Notes: generated by a model from the letters alone, not told the origin. Positions 11,573 to 24,468 are shown, counted from the stretch's first letter. The stretch is DNA of 64,000 nt from Peronospora farinosa (GCA_947646735.1 CANTFK010000984.1:1-64000), one strand, 5' to 3'. Translations and numbers: made by a program.

Positions 11573-11892
11573 TTTTGCTTTTTCGCTTTTTCTGCCGCCG
11601 ACACGCCGTATGGTGTGACGACAGGGATGCTGGTACGCGACAATCAGAGCTTCGTATGATGAATTGGCAGCTTGCACGACTCTAACAACGTGTGAAGGCT
11701 TCTTATTGACCAGACAGTGCGATGAGGGAAGCTTCCGACTCGTGTTTGTGAGGATCATATGAGCGAAAACAGGAAGCATGTAGTTGTGCGATGCATTCGT
11801 GAGACTGTTGGGCCGACGCACGTTTGCGTGCGGTATGTAGTTGTAGGTTACAATATGTGATTTGGTCGGCATGATCGGTTGAGAGAAGGCGC

Positions 11893-11965
11893 TCCCAAAT
11901 AGTCTAGGCGGTTAGGATACGTGGCTTTCACCCACGCGACCCGGGTTCGAGTCCCGGTTTGGGAA
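11893..11965 (+). tRNA. tRNA-Glu(TTC), array copy 27
   Basis: Copy 27, consensus. Confidence 0.97.
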
Positions 11966-12285
11966 TTTTGCTTTTTCGCTTTTTCTGCCGCCGACACGCC
12001 GTATGGTGTGACGACAGGGATGCTGGTACGCGACAATCAGAGCTTCGTATGATGAATTGGCAGCTTGCACGACTCTAACAACGTGTGAAGGCTTCTTATT
12101 GACCAGACAGTGCGATGAGGGAAGCTTCCGACTCGTGTTTGTGAGGATCATATGAACGAAAACAGGAAGCATGTAGTTGTGCGATGCATTCGTGAGACTG
12201 TTGGGCCGACGCACGTTTGCGTGCGGTATGTAGTTGTAGGTTACGATATGTGATTTGGTCGGCATGATCGGTTGAGAGAAGGCGC

Positions 12286-12358
12286 TCCCAAATAGTCTAG
12301 GCGGTTAGGATACGTGGCTTTCACCCACGCGACCCGGGTTCGAGTCCCGGTTTGGGAA
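12286..12358 (+). tRNA. tRNA-Glu(TTC), array copy 28
   Basis: Copy 28, consensus; ACGATA variant. Confidence 0.97.
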
Positions 12359-12678
12359 TTTTGCTTTTTCGCTTTTTCTGCCGCCGACACGCCGTATGGT
12401 GTGACGACAGGGATGCTGGTACGCGACAATCAGAGCTTCGTATGATGAATTGGCAGCTTGCACGACTCTAACAACGTGTGAAGGCTTCTTATTGACCAGA
12501 CAGTGCGATGAGGGAAGCTTCCGACTCGTGTTTGTGAGGATCATATGAACGAAAACAGGAAGCATGTAGTTGTGCGATGCATTCGTGAGACTGTTGGGCC
12601 GACGCACGTTTGCGTGCGGTATGTAGTTGTAGGTTACAATATGTGATTTGGTCGGCATGATCGGTTGAGAGAAGGCGC

Positions 12679-12751
12679 TCCCAAATAGTCTAGGCGGTTA
12701 GGATACGTGGCTTTCACCCACGCGACCCGGGTTCGAGTCCCGGTTTGGGAA
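12679..12751 (+). tRNA. tRNA-Glu(TTC), array copy 29
   Basis: Copy 29, consensus. Confidence 0.97.
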
Positions 12752-13071
12752 TTTTGCTTTTTCGCTTTTTCTGCCGCCGACACGCCGTATGGTGTGACGA
12801 CAGGGATGCTGGTACGCGACAATCAGAGCTTCGTATGATGAATTGGCAGCTTGCACGACTCTAACAACGTGTGAAGGCTTCTTATTGACCAGACAGTGCG
12901 ATGAGGGAAGCTTCCGACTCGTGTTTGTGAGGATCATATGAACGAAAACAGGAAGCATGTAGTTGTGCGATGCATTCGTGAGACTGTTGGGCCGACGCAC
13001 GTTTGCGTGCGGTATGTAGTTGTAGGTTACGATATGTGATTTGGTCGGCATGATCGGTTGAGAGAAGGCGC

Positions 13072-13144
13072 TCCCAAATAGTCTAGGCGGTTAGGATACG
13101 TGGCTTTCACCCACGCGACCCGGGTTCGAGTCCCGGTTTGGGAA
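13072..13144 (+). tRNA. tRNA-Glu(TTC), array copy 30
   Basis: Copy 30, consensus; ACGATA variant. Confidence 0.97.
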
Positions 13145-13464
13145 TTTTGCTTTTTCGCTTTTTCTGCCGCCGACACGCCGTATGGTGTGACGACAGGGAT
13201 GCTGGTACGCGACAATCAGAGCTTCGTATGATGAATTGGCAGCTTGCACGACTCTAACAACGTGTGAAGGCTTCTTATTGACCAGACAGTGCGATGAGGG
13301 AAGCTTCCGACTCGTGTTTGTGAGGATCATATGAACGAAAACAGGAAGCATGTAGTTGTGCGATGCATTCGTGAGACTGTTGGGCCGACGCACGTTTGCG
13401 TGCGGTATGTAGTTGTAGGTTACAATATGTGATTTGGTCGGCATGATCGGTTGAGAGAAGGCGC

Positions 13465-13537
13465 TCCCAAATAGTCTAGGCGGTTAGGATACGTGGCTTT
13501 CACCCACGCGACCCGGGTTCGAGTCCCGGTTTGGGAA
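13465..13537 (+). tRNA. tRNA-Glu(TTC), array copy 31
   Basis: Copy 31, consensus. Confidence 0.97.
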
Positions 13538-13857
13538 TTTTGCTTTTTCGCTTTTTCTGCCGCCGACACGCCGTATGGTGTGACGACAGGGATGCTGGTA
13601 CGCGACAATCAGAGCTTCGTATGATGAATTGGCAGCTTGCACGACTCTAACAACGTGTGAAGGCTTCTTATTGACCAGACAGTGCGATGAGGGAAGCTTC
13701 CGACTCGTGTTTGTGAGGATCATATGAACGAAAACAGGAAGCATGTAGTTGTGCGATGCATTCGTGAGACTGTTGGGCCGACGCACGTTTGCGTGCGGTA
13801 TGTAGTTGTAGGTTACAATATGTGATTTGGTCGGCATGATCGGTTGAGAGAAGGCGC

Positions 13858-13930
13858 TCCCAAATAGTCTAGGCGGTTAGGATACGTGGCTTTCACCCAC
13901 GCGACCCGGGTTCGAGTCCCGGTTTGGGAA
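13858..13930 (+). tRNA. tRNA-Glu(TTC), array copy 32
   Basis: Copy 32, consensus; GGCGACAGG variant. Confidence 0.97.
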
Positions 13931-14250
13931 TTTTGCTTTTTCGCTTTTTCTGCCGCCGACACGCCGTATGGTGTGGCGACAGGGATGCTGGTACGCGACA
14001 ATCAGAGCTTCGTATGATGAATTGGCAGCTTGCACGACTCTAACAACGTGTGAAGGCTTCTTATTGACCAGACAGTGCGATGAGGGAAGCTTCCGACTCG
14101 TGTTTGTGAGGATCATATGAACGAAAACAGGAAGCATGTAGTTGTGCGATGCATTCGTGAGACTGTTGGGCCGACGCACGTTTGCGTGCGGTATGTAGTT
14201 GTAGGTTACAATATGTGATTTGGTCGGCATGATCGGTTGAGAGAAGGCGC

Positions 14251-14323
14251 TCCCAAATAGTCTAGGCGGTTAGGATACGTGGCTTTCACCCACGCGACCC
14301 GGGTTCGAGTCCCGGTTTGGGAA
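14251..14323 (+). tRNA. tRNA-Glu(TTC), array copy 33
   Basis: Copy 33, consensus. Confidence 0.97.
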
Positions 14324-14643
14324 TTTTGCTTTTTCGCTTTTTCTGCCGCCGACACGCCGTATGGTGTGACGACAGGGATGCTGGTACGCGACAATCAGAG
14401 CTTCGTATGATGAATTGGCAGCTTGCACGACTCTAACAACGTGTGAAGGCTTCTTATTGACCAGACAGTGCGATGAGGGAAGCTTCCGACTCGTGTTTGT
14501 GAGGATCATATGAACGAAAACAGGAAGCATGTAGTTGTGCGATGCATTCGTGAGACTGTTGGGCCGACGCACGTTTGCGTGCGGTATGTAGTTGTAGGTT
14601 ACAATATGTGATTTGGTCGGCATGATCGGTTGAGAGAAGGCGC

Positions 14644-14716
14644 TCCCAAATAGTCTAGGCGGTTAGGATACGTGGCTTTCACCCACGCGACCCGGGTTCG
14701 AGTCCCGGTTTGGGAA
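14644..14716 (+). tRNA. tRNA-Glu(TTC), array copy 34
   Basis: Copy 34, consensus. Confidence 0.97.
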
Positions 14717-15036
14717 TTTTGCTTTTTCGCTTTTTCTGCCGCCGACACGCCGTATGGTGTGACGACAGGGATGCTGGTACGCGACAATCAGAGCTTCGTA
14801 TGATGAATTGGCAGCTTGCACGACTCTAACAACGTGTGAAGGCTTCTTATTGACCAGACAGTGCGATGAGGGAAGCTTCCGACTCGTGTTTGTGAGGATC
14901 ATATGAACGAAAACAGGAAGCATGTAGTTGTGCGATGCATTCGTGAGACTGTTGGGCCGACGCACGTTTGCGTGCGGTATGTAGTTGTAGGTTACAATAT
15001 GTGATTTGGTCGGCATGATCGGTTGAGAGAAGGCGC

Positions 15037-15109
15037 TCCCAAATAGTCTAGGCGGTTAGGATACGTGGCTTTCACCCACGCGACCCGGGTTCGAGTCCCG
15101 GTTTGGGAA
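15037..15109 (+). tRNA. tRNA-Glu(TTC), array copy 35
   Basis: Copy 35, consensus. Confidence 0.97.
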
Positions 15110-15429
15110 TTTTGCTTTTTCGCTTTTTCTGCCGCCGACACGCCGTATGGTGTGACGACAGGGATGCTGGTACGCGACAATCAGAGCTTCGTATGATGAA
15201 TTGGCAGCTTGCACGACTCTAACAACGTGTGAAGGCTTCTTATTGACCAGACAGTGCGATGAGGGAAGCTTCCGACTCGTGTTTGTGAGGATCATATGAG
15301 CGAAAACAGGAAGCATGTAGTTGTGCGATGCATTCGTGAGACTGTTGGGCCGACGCACGTTTGCGTGCGGTATGTAGTTGTAGGTTACAATATGTGATTT
15401 GGTCGGCATGATCGGTTGAGAGAAGGCGC

Positions 15430-15502
15430 TCCCAAATAGTCTAGGCGGTTAGGATACGTGGCTTTCACCCACGCGACCCGGGTTCGAGTCCCGGTTTGGG
15501 AA
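15430..15502 (+). tRNA. tRNA-Glu(TTC), array copy 36
   Basis: Copy 36, consensus. Confidence 0.97.
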
Positions 15503-15822
15503 TTTTGCTTTTTCGCTTTTTCTGCCGCCGACACGCCGTATGGTGTGACGACAGGGATGCTGGTACGCGACAATCAGAGCTTCGTATGATGAATTGGCAG
15601 CTTGCACGACTCTAACAACGTGTGAAGGCTTCTTATTGACCAGACAGTGCGATGAGGGAAGCTTCCGACTCGTGTTTGTGAGGATCATATGAACGAAAAC
15701 AGGAAGCATGTAGTTGTGCGATGCATTCGTGAGACTGTTGGGCCGACGCACGTTTGCGTGCGGTATGTAGTTGTAGGTTACAATATGTGATTTGGTCGGC
15801 ATGATCGGTTGAGAGAAGGCGC

Positions 15823-15895
15823 TCCCAAATAGTCTAGGCGGTTAGGATACGTGGCTTTCACCCACGCGACCCGGGTTCGAGTCCCGGTTTGGGAA
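15823..15895 (+). tRNA. tRNA-Glu(TTC), array copy 37
   Basis: Copy 37, consensus. Confidence 0.97.
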
Positions 15896-16215
15896 TTTTG
15901 CTTTTTCGCTTTTTCTGCCGCCGACACGCCGTATGGTGTGACGACAGGGATGCTGGTACGCGACAATCAGAGCTTCGTATGATGAATTGGCAGCTTGCAC
16001 GACTCTAACAACGTGTGAAGGCTTCTTATTGACCAGACAGTGCGATGAGGGAAGCTTCCGACTCGTGTTTGTGAGGATCATATGAACGAAAACAGGAAGC
16101 ATGTAGTTGTGCGATGCATTCGTGAGACTGTTGGGCCGACGCACGTTTGCGTGCGGTATGTAGTTGTAGGTTACAATATGTGATTTGGTCGGCATGATCG
16201 GTTGAGAGAAGGCGC

Positions 16216-16288
16216 TCCCAAATAGTCTAGGCGGTTAGGATACGTGGCTTTCACCCACGCGACCCGGGTTCGAGTCCCGGTTTGGGAA
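16216..16288 (+). tRNA. tRNA-Glu(TTC), array copy 38
   Basis: Copy 38, consensus. Confidence 0.97.
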
Positions 16289-16608
16289 TTTTGCTTTTTC
16301 GCTTTTTCTGCCGCCGACACGCCGTATGGTGTGACGACAGGGATGCTGGTACGCGACAATCAGAGCTTCGTATGATGAATTGGCAGCTTGCACGACTCTA
16401 ACAACGTGTGAAGGCTTCTTATTGACCAGACAGTGCGATGAGGGAAGCTTCCGACTCGTGTTTGTGAGGATCATATGAACGAAAACAGGAAGCATGTAGT
16501 TGTGCGATGCATTCGTGAGACTGTTGGGCCGACGCACGTTTGCGTGCGGTATGTAGTTGTAGGTTACAATATGTGATTTGGTCGGCATGATCGGTTGAGA
16601 GAAGGCGC

Positions 16609-16681
16609 TCCCAAATAGTCTAGGCGGTTAGGATACGTGGCTTTCACCCACGCGACCCGGGTTCGAGTCCCGGTTTGGGAA
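16609..16681 (+). tRNA. tRNA-Glu(TTC), array copy 39
   Basis: Copy 39, consensus; GGCGACAGG variant. Confidence 0.97.
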
Positions 16682-17001
16682 TTTTGCTTTTTCGCTTTTT
16701 CTGCCGCCGACACGCCGTATGGTGTGGCGACAGGGATGCTGGTACGCGACAATCAGAGCTTCGTATGATGAATTGGCAGCTTGCACGACTCTAACAACGT
16801 GTGAAGGCTTCTTATTGACCAGACAGTGCGATGAGGGAAGCTTCCGACTCGTGTTTGTGAGGATCATATGAGCGAAAACAGGAAGCATGTAGTTGTGCGA
16901 TGCATTCGTGAGACTGTTGGGCCGACGCACGTTTGCGTGCGGTATGTAGTTGTAGGTTACAATATGTGATTTGGTCGGCATGATCGGTTGAGAGAAGGCG
17001 C

Positions 17002-17074
17002 TCCCAAATAGTCTAGGCGGTTAGGATACGTGGCTTTCACCCACGCGACCCGGGTTCGAGTCCCGGTTTGGGAA
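17002..17074 (+). tRNA. tRNA-Glu(TTC), array copy 40
   Basis: Copy 40, consensus; the next spacer carries GAAGTGGCAG. Confidence 0.97.
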
Positions 17075-17394
17075 TTTTGCTTTTTCGCTTTTTCTGCCGC
17101 CGACACGCCGTATGGTGTGGCGACAGGGATGCTGGTACGCGACAATCAGAGCTTCGTATGATGAAGTGGCAGCTTGCACGACTCTAACAACGTGTGAAGG
17201 CTTCTTATTGACCAGACAGTGCGATGAGGGAAGCTTCCGACTCGTGTTTGTGAGGATCATATGAGCGAAAACAGGAAGCATGTAGTTGTGCGATGCATTC
17301 GTGAGACTGTTGGGCCGACGCACGTTTGCGTGCGGTATGTAGTTGTAGGTTACAATATGTGATTTGGTCGGCATGATCGGTTGAGAGAAGGCGC

Positions 17395-17467
17395 TCCCAA
17401 ATAGTCTAGGCGGTTAGGATACGTGGCTTTCACCCACGCGACCCGGGTTCGAGTCCCGGTTTGGGAA
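17395..17467 (+). tRNA. tRNA-Glu(TTC), array copy 41
   Basis: Copy 41, consensus. Confidence 0.97.
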
Positions 17468-17787
17468 TTTTGCTTTTTCGCTTTTTCTGCCGCCGACACG
17501 CCGTATGGTGTGACGACAGGGATGCTGGTACGCGACAATCAGAGCTTCGTATGATGAATTGGCAGCTTGCACGACTCTAACAACGTGTGAAGGCTTCTTA
17601 TTGACCAGACAGTGCGATGAGGGAAGCTTCCGACTCGTGTTTGTGAGGATCATATGAGCGAAAACAGGAAGCATGTAGTTGTGCGATGCATTCGTGAGAC
17701 TGTTGGGCCGACGCACGTTTGCGTGCGGTATGTAGTTGTAGGTTACAATATGTGATTTGGTCGGCATGATCGGTTGAGAGAAGGCGC

Positions 17788-17860
17788 TCCCAAATAGTCT
17801 AGGCGGTTAGGATACGTGGCTTTCACCCACGCGACCCGGGTTCGAGTCCCGGTTTGGGAA
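17788..17860 (+). tRNA. tRNA-Glu(TTC), array copy 42
   Basis: Copy 42, consensus. Confidence 0.97.
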
Positions 17861-18180
17861 TTTTGCTTTTTCGCTTTTTCTGCCGCCGACACGCCGTATG
17901 GTGTGACGACAGGGATGCTGGTACGCGACAATCAGAGCTTCGTATGATGAATTGGCAGCTTGCACGACTCTAACAACGTGTGAAGGCTTCTTATTGACCA
18001 GACAGTGCGATGAGGGAAGCTTCCGACTCGTGTTTGTGAGGATCATATGAGCGAAAACAGGAAGCATGTAGTTGTGCGATGCATTCGTGAGACTGTTGGG
18101 CCGACGCACGTTTGCGTGCGGTATGTAGTTGTAGGTTACAATATGTGATTTGGTCGGCATGATCGGTTGAGAGAAGGCGC

Positions 18181-18253
18181 TCCCAAATAGTCTAGGCGGT
18201 TAGGATACGTGGCTTTCACCCACGCGACCCGGGTTCGAGTCCCGGTTTGGGAA
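18181..18253 (+). tRNA. tRNA-Glu(TTC), array copy 43
   Basis: Copy 43, consensus. Confidence 0.97.
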
Positions 18254-18573
18254 TTTTGCTTTTTCGCTTTTTCTGCCGCCGACACGCCGTATGGTGTGAC
18301 GACAGGGATGCTGGTACGCGACAATCAGAGCTTCGTATGATGAATTGGCAGCTTGCACGACTCTAACAACGTGTGAAGGCTTCTTATTGACCAGACAGTG
18401 CGATGAGGGAAGCTTCCGACTCGTGTTTGTGAGGATCATATGAGCGAAAACAGGAAGCATGTAGTTGTGCGATGCATTCGTGAGACTGTTGGGCCGACGC
18501 ACGTTTGCGTGCGGTATGTAGTTGTAGGTTACAATATGTGATTTGGTCGGCATGATCGGTTGAGAGAAGGCGC

Positions 18574-18646
18574 TCCCAAATAGTCTAGGCGGTTAGGATA
18601 CGTGGCTTTCACCCACGCGACCCGGGTTCGAGTCCCGGTTTGGGAA
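18574..18646 (+). tRNA. tRNA-Glu(TTC), array copy 44
   Basis: Copy 44, consensus. Confidence 0.97.
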
Positions 18647-18966
18647 TTTTGCTTTTTCGCTTTTTCTGCCGCCGACACGCCGTATGGTGTGACGACAGGG
18701 ATGCTGGTACGCGACAATCAGAGCTTCGTATGATGAATTGGCAGCTTGCACGACTCTAACAACGTGTGAAGGCTTCTTATTGACCAGACAGTGCGATGAG
18801 GGAAGCTTCCGACTCGTGTTTGTGAGGATCATATGAGCGAAAACAGGAAGCATGTAGTTGTGCGATGCATTCGTGAGACTGTTGGGCCGACGCACGTTTG
18901 CGTGCGGTATGTAGTTGTAGGTTACGATATGTGATTTGGTCGGCATGATCGGTTGAGAGAAGGCGC

Positions 18967-19039
18967 TCCCAAATAGTCTAGGCGGTTAGGATACGTGGCT
19001 TTCACCCACGCGACCCGGGTTCGAGTCCCGGTTTGGGAA
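18967..19039 (+). tRNA. tRNA-Glu(TTC), array copy 45
   Basis: Copy 45, consensus; ACGATA variant. Confidence 0.97.
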
Positions 19040-19359
19040 TTTTGCTTTTTCGCTTTTTCTGCCGCCGACACGCCGTATGGTGTGACGACAGGGATGCTGG
19101 TACGCGACAATCAGAGCTTCGTATGATGAATTGGCAGCTTGCACGACTCTAACAACGTGTGAAGGCTTCTTATTGACCAGACAGTGCGATGAGGGAAGCT
19201 TCCGACTCGTGTTTGTGAGGATCATATGAGCGAAAACAGGAAGCATGTAGTTGTGCGATGCATTCGTGAGACTGTTGGGCCGACGCACGTTTGCGTGCGG
19301 TATGTAGTTGTAGGTTACAATATGTGATTTGGTCGGCATGATCGGTTGAGAGAAGGCGC

Positions 19360-19432
19360 TCCCAAATAGTCTAGGCGGTTAGGATACGTGGCTTTCACCC
19401 ACGCGACCCGGGTTCGAGTCCCGGTTTGGGAA
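19360..19432 (+). tRNA. tRNA-Glu(TTC), array copy 46
   Basis: Copy 46, consensus. Confidence 0.97.
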
Positions 19433-19752
19433 TTTTGCTTTTTCGCTTTTTCTGCCGCCGACACGCCGTATGGTGTGACGACAGGGATGCTGGTACGCGA
19501 CAATCAGAGCTTCGTATGATGAATTGGCAGCTTGCACGACTCTAACAACGTGTGAAGGCTTCTTATTGACCAGACAGTGCGATGAGGGAAGCTTCCGACT
19601 CGTGTTTGTGAGGATCATATGAGCGAAAACAGGAAGCATGTAGTTGTGCGATGCATTCGTGAGACTGTTGGGCCGACGCACGTTTGCGTGCGGTATGTGG
19701 TTGTAGGTTACAATATGTGATTTGGTCGGCATGATCGGTTGAGAGAAGGCGC

Positions 19753-19825
19753 TCCCAAATAGTCTAGGCGGTTAGGATACGTGGCTTTCACCCACGCGAC
19801 CCGGGTTCGAGTCCCGGTTTGGGAA
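19753..19825 (+). tRNA. tRNA-Glu(TTC), array copy 47
   Basis: Copy 47, consensus; upstream GTATGTGG variant. Confidence 0.97.
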
Positions 19826-20145
19826 TTTTGCTTTTTCGCTTTTTCTGCCGCCGACACGCCGTATGGTGTGGCGACAGGGATGCTGGTACGCGACAATCAG
19901 AGCTTCGTATGATGAAGTGGCAGCTTGCACGACTCTAACAACGTGTGAAGGCTTCTTATTGACCAGACAGTGCGATGAGGGAAGCTTCCGACTCGTGTTT
20001 GTGAGGATCATATGAGCGAAAACAGGAAGCATGTAGTTGTGCGATGCATTCGTGAGACTGTTGGGCCGACGCACGTTTGCGTGCGGTATGTAGTTGTAGG
20101 TTACAATATGTGATTTGGTCGGCATGATCGGTTGAGAGAAGGCGC

Positions 20146-20218
20146 TCCCAAATAGTCTAGGCGGTTAGGATACGTGGCTTTCACCCACGCGACCCGGGTT
20201 CGAGTCCCGGTTTGGGAA
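20146..20218 (+). tRNA. tRNA-Glu(TTC), array copy 48
   Basis: Copy 48, consensus. Confidence 0.97.
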
Positions 20219-20538
20219 TTTTGCTTTTTCGCTTTTTCTGCCGCCGACACGCCGTATGGTGTGACGACAGGGATGCTGGTACGCGACAATCAGAGCTTCG
20301 TATGATGAATTGGCAGCTTGCACGACTCTAACAACGTGTGAAGGCTTCTTATTGACCAGACAGTGCGATGAGGGAAGCTTCCGACTCGTGTTTGTGAGGA
20401 TCATATGAGCGAAAACAGGAAGCATGTAGTTGTGCGATGCATTCGTGAGACTGTTGGGCCGACGCACGTTTGCGTGCGGTATGTAGTTGTAGGTTACAAT
20501 ATGTGATTTGGTCGGCATGATCGGTTGAGAGAAGGCGC

Positions 20539-20611
20539 TCCCAAATAGTCTAGGCGGTTAGGATACGTGGCTTTCACCCACGCGACCCGGGTTCGAGTCC
20601 CGGTTTGGGAA
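20539..20611 (+). tRNA. tRNA-Glu(TTC), array copy 49
   Basis: Copy 49, consensus; GGCGACAGG with GAAGT downstream. Confidence 0.97.
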
Positions 20612-20931
20612 TTTTGCTTTTTCGCTTTTTCTGCCGCCGACACGCCGTATGGTGTGGCGACAGGGATGCTGGTACGCGACAATCAGAGCTTCGTATGATG
20701 AAGTGGCAGCTTGCACGACTCTAACAACGTGTGAAGGCTTCTTATTGACCAGACAGTGCGATGAGGGAAGCTTCCGACTCGTGTTTGTGAGGATCATATG
20801 AGCGAAAACAGGAAGCATGTAGTTGTGCGATGCATTCGTGAGACTGTTGGGCCGACGCACGTTTGCGTGCGGTATGTAGTTGTAGGTTACAATATGTGAT
20901 TTGGTCGGCATGATCGGTTGAGAGAAGGCGC

Positions 20932-21004
20932 TCCCAAATAGTCTAGGCGGTTAGGATACGTGGCTTTCACCCACGCGACCCGGGTTCGAGTCCCGGTTTG
21001 GGAA
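20932..21004 (+). tRNA. tRNA-Glu(TTC), array copy 50
   Basis: Copy 50, consensus; GACGACAGG with GAATT downstream. Confidence 0.97.
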
Positions 21005-21324
21005 TTTTGCTTTTTCGCTTTTTCTGCCGCCGACACGCCGTATGGTGTGACGACAGGGATGCTGGTACGCGACAATCAGAGCTTCGTATGATGAATTGGC
21101 AGCTTGCACGACTCTAACAACGTGTGAAGGCTTCTTATTGACCAGACAGTGCGATGAGGGAAGCTTCCGACTCGTGTTTGTGAGGATCATATGAGCGAAA
21201 ACAGGAAGCATGTAGTTGTGCGATGCATTCGTGAGACTGTTGGGCCGACGCACGTTTGCGTGCGGTATGTAGTTGTAGGTTACAATATGTGATTTGGTCG
21301 GCATGATCGGTTGAGAGAAGGCGC

Positions 21325-21397
21325 TCCCAAATAGTCTAGGCGGTTAGGATACGTGGCTTTCACCCACGCGACCCGGGTTCGAGTCCCGGTTTGGGAA
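21325..21397 (+). tRNA. tRNA-Glu(TTC), array copy 51
   Basis: Copy 51, consensus; GGCGACAGG with GAAGT downstream, repeating the copy 49 state. Confidence 0.97.
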
Positions 21398-21717
21398 TTT
21401 TGCTTTTTCGCTTTTTCTGCCGCCGACACGCCGTATGGTGTGGCGACAGGGATGCTGGTACGCGACAATCAGAGCTTCGTATGATGAAGTGGCAGCTTGC
21501 ACGACTCTAACAACGTGTGAAGGCTTCTTATTGACCAGACAGTGCGATGAGGGAAGCTTCCGACTCGTGTTTGTGAGGATCATATGAACGAAAACAGGAA
21601 GCATGTAGTTGTGCGATGCATTCGTGAGACTGTTGGGCCGACGCACGTTTGCGTGCGGTATGTAGTTGTAGGTTACAATATGTGATTTGGTCGGCATGAT
21701 CGGTTGAGAGAAGGCGC

Positions 21718-21790
21718 TCCCAAATAGTCTAGGCGGTTAGGATACGTGGCTTTCACCCACGCGACCCGGGTTCGAGTCCCGGTTTGGGAA
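21718..21790 (+). tRNA. tRNA-Glu(TTC), array copy 52
   Basis: Copy 52, consensus. Confidence 0.97.
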
Positions 21791-22110
21791 TTTTGCTTTT
21801 TCGCTTTTTCTGCCGCCGACACGCCGTATGGTGTGGCGACAGGGATGCTGGTACGCGACAATCAGAGCTTCGTATGATGAATTGGCAGCTTGCACGACTC
21901 TAACAACGTGTGAAGGCTTCTTATTGACCAGACAGTGCGATGAGGGAAGCTTCCGACTCGTGTTTGTGAGGATCATATGAACGAAAACAGGAAGCATGTA
22001 GTTGTGCGATGCATTCGTGAGACTGTTGGGCCGACGCACGTTTGCGTGCGGTATGTGGTTGTAGGTTACAATATGTGATTTGGTCGGCATGATCGGTTGA
22101 GAGAAGGCGC

Positions 22111-22183
22111 TCCCAAATAGTCTAGGCGGTTAGGATACGTGGCTTTCACCCACGCGACCCGGGTTCGAGTCCCGGTTTGGGAA
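22111..22183 (+). tRNA. tRNA-Glu(TTC), array copy 53
   Basis: Copy 53, consensus; GTATGTGG upstream. Confidence 0.97.
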
Positions 22184-22503
22184 TTTTGCTTTTTCGCTTT
22201 TTCTGCCGCCGACACGCCGTATGGTGTGGCGACAGGGATGCTGGTACGCGACAATCAGAGCTTCGTATGATGAATTGGCAGCTTGCACGACTCTAACAAC
22301 GTGTGAAGGCTTCTTATTGACCAGACAGTGCGATGAGGGAAGCTTCCGACTCGTGTTTGTGAGGATCATATGAGCGAAAACAGGAAGCATGTAGTTGTGC
22401 GATGCATTCGTGAGACTGTTGGGCCGACGCACGTTTGCGTGCGGTACGTGGTTGTAGGTTACAATATGTGATTTGGTCGGCATGATCGGTTGAGAGAAGG
22501 CGC

Positions 22504-22576
22504 TCCCAAATAGTCTAGGCGGTTAGGATACGTGGCTTTCACCCACGCGACCCGGGTTCGAGTCCCGGTTTGGGAA
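22504..22576 (+). tRNA. tRNA-Glu(TTC), array copy 54
   Basis: Copy 54, consensus; first with GTACGTGG upstream. Confidence 0.97.
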
Positions 22577-22896
22577 TTTTGCTTTTTCGCTTTTTCTGCC
22601 GCCGACACGCCGTATGGTGTGGCGACAGGGATGCTGGTACGCGACAATCAGAGCTTCGTATGATGAAGTGGCAGCTTGCACGACTCTAACAACGTGTGAA
22701 GGCTTCTTATTGACCAGACAGTGCGATGAGGGAAGCTTCCGACTCGTGTTTGTGAGGATCATATGAGCGAAAACAGGAAGCATGTAGTTGTGCGATGCAT
22801 TCGTGAGACTGTTGGGCCGACGCACGTTTGCGTGCGGTACGTGGTTGTAGGTTACAATATGTGATTTGGTCGGCATGATCGGTTGAGAGAAGGCGC

Positions 22897-22969
22897 TCCC
22901 AAATAGTCTAGGCGGTTAGGATACGTGGCTTTCACCCACGCGACCCGGGTTCGAGTCCCGGTTTGGGAA
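22897..22969 (+). tRNA. tRNA-Glu(TTC), array copy 55
   Basis: Copy 55, consensus; GTACGTGG upstream. Confidence 0.97.
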
Positions 22970-23289
22970 TTTTGCTTTTTCGCTTTTTCTGCCGCCGACA
23001 CGCCGTATGGTGTGGCGACAGGGATGCTGGTACGCGACAATCAGAGCTTCGTATGATGAATTGGCAGCTTGCACGACTCTAACAACGTGTGAAGGCTTCT
23101 TATTGACCAGACAGTGCGATGAGGGAAGCTTCCGACTCGTGTTTGTGAGGATCATATGAACGAAAACAGGAAGCATGTAGTTGTGCGATGCATTCGTGAG
23201 ACTGTTGGGCCGACGCACGTTTGCGTGCGGTATGTAGTTGTAGGTTACAATATGTGATTTGGTCGGCATGATCGGTTGAGAGAAGGCGC

Positions 23290-23362
23290 TCCCAAATAGT
23301 CTAGGCGGTTAGGATACGTGGCTTTCACCCACGCGACCCGGGTTCGAGTCCCGGTTTGGGAA
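23290..23362 (+). tRNA. tRNA-Glu(TTC), array copy 56
   Basis: Copy 56, consensus. Confidence 0.97.
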
Positions 23363-23682
23363 TTTTGCTTTTTCGCTTTTTCTGCCGCCGACACGCCGTA
23401 TGGTGTGGCGACAGGGATGCTGGTACGCGACAATCAGAGCTTCGTATGATGAAGTGGCAGCTTGCACGACTCTAACAACGTGTGAAGGCTTCTTATTGAC
23501 CAGACAGTGCGATGAGGGAAGCTTCCGACTCGTGTTTGTGAGGATCATATGAGCGAAAACAGGAAGCATGTAGTTGTGCGATGCATTCGTGAGACTGTTG
23601 GGCCGACGCACGTTTGCGTGCGGTATGTAGTTGTAGGTTACAATATGTGATTTGGTCGGCATGATCGGTTGAGAGAAGGCGC

Positions 23683-23755
23683 TCCCAAATAGTCTAGGCG
23701 GTTAGGATACGTGGCTTTCACCCACGCGACCCGGGTTCGAGTCCCGGTTTGGGAA
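23683..23755 (+). tRNA. tRNA-Glu(TTC), array copy 57
   Basis: Copy 57, consensus. Confidence 0.97.
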
Positions 23756-24075
23756 TTTTGCTTTTTCGCTTTTTCTGCCGCCGACACGCCGTATGGTGTG
23801 GCGACAGGGATGCTGGTACGCGACAATCAGAGCTTCGTATGATGAAGTGGCAGCTTGCACGACTCTAACAACGTGTGAAGGCTTCTTATTGACCAGACAG
23901 TGCGATGAGGGAAGCTTCCGACTCGTGTTTGTGAGGATCATATGAGCGAAAACAGGAAGCATGTAGTTGTGCGATGCATTCGTGAGACTGTTGGGCCGAC
24001 GCACGTTTGCGTGCGGTACGTGGTTGTAGGTTACAATATGTGATTTGGTCGGCATGATCGGTTGAGAGAAGGCGC

Positions 24076-24148
24076 TCCCAAATAGTCTAGGCGGTTAGGA
24101 TACGTGGCTTTCACCCACGCGACCCGGGTTCGAGTCCCGGTTTGGGAA
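24076..24148 (+). tRNA. tRNA-Glu(TTC), array copy 58
   Basis: Copy 58, consensus; GTACGTGG upstream. Confidence 0.97.
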
Positions 24149-24468
24149 TTTTGCTTTTTCGCTTTTTCTGCCGCCGACACGCCGTATGGTGTGGCGACAG
24201 GGATGCTGGTACGCGACAATCAGAGCTTCGTATGATGAAGTGGCAGCTTGCACGACTCTAACAACGTGTGAAGGCTTCTTATTGACCAGACAGTGCGATG
24301 AGGGAAGCTTCCGACTCGTGTTTGTGAGGATCATATGAACGAAAACAGGAAGCATGTAGTTGTGCGATGCATTCGTGAGACTGTTGGGCCGACGCACGTT
24401 TGCGTGCGGTATGTAGTTGTAGGTTACAATATGTGATTTGGTCGGCATGATCGGTTGAGAGAAGGCGC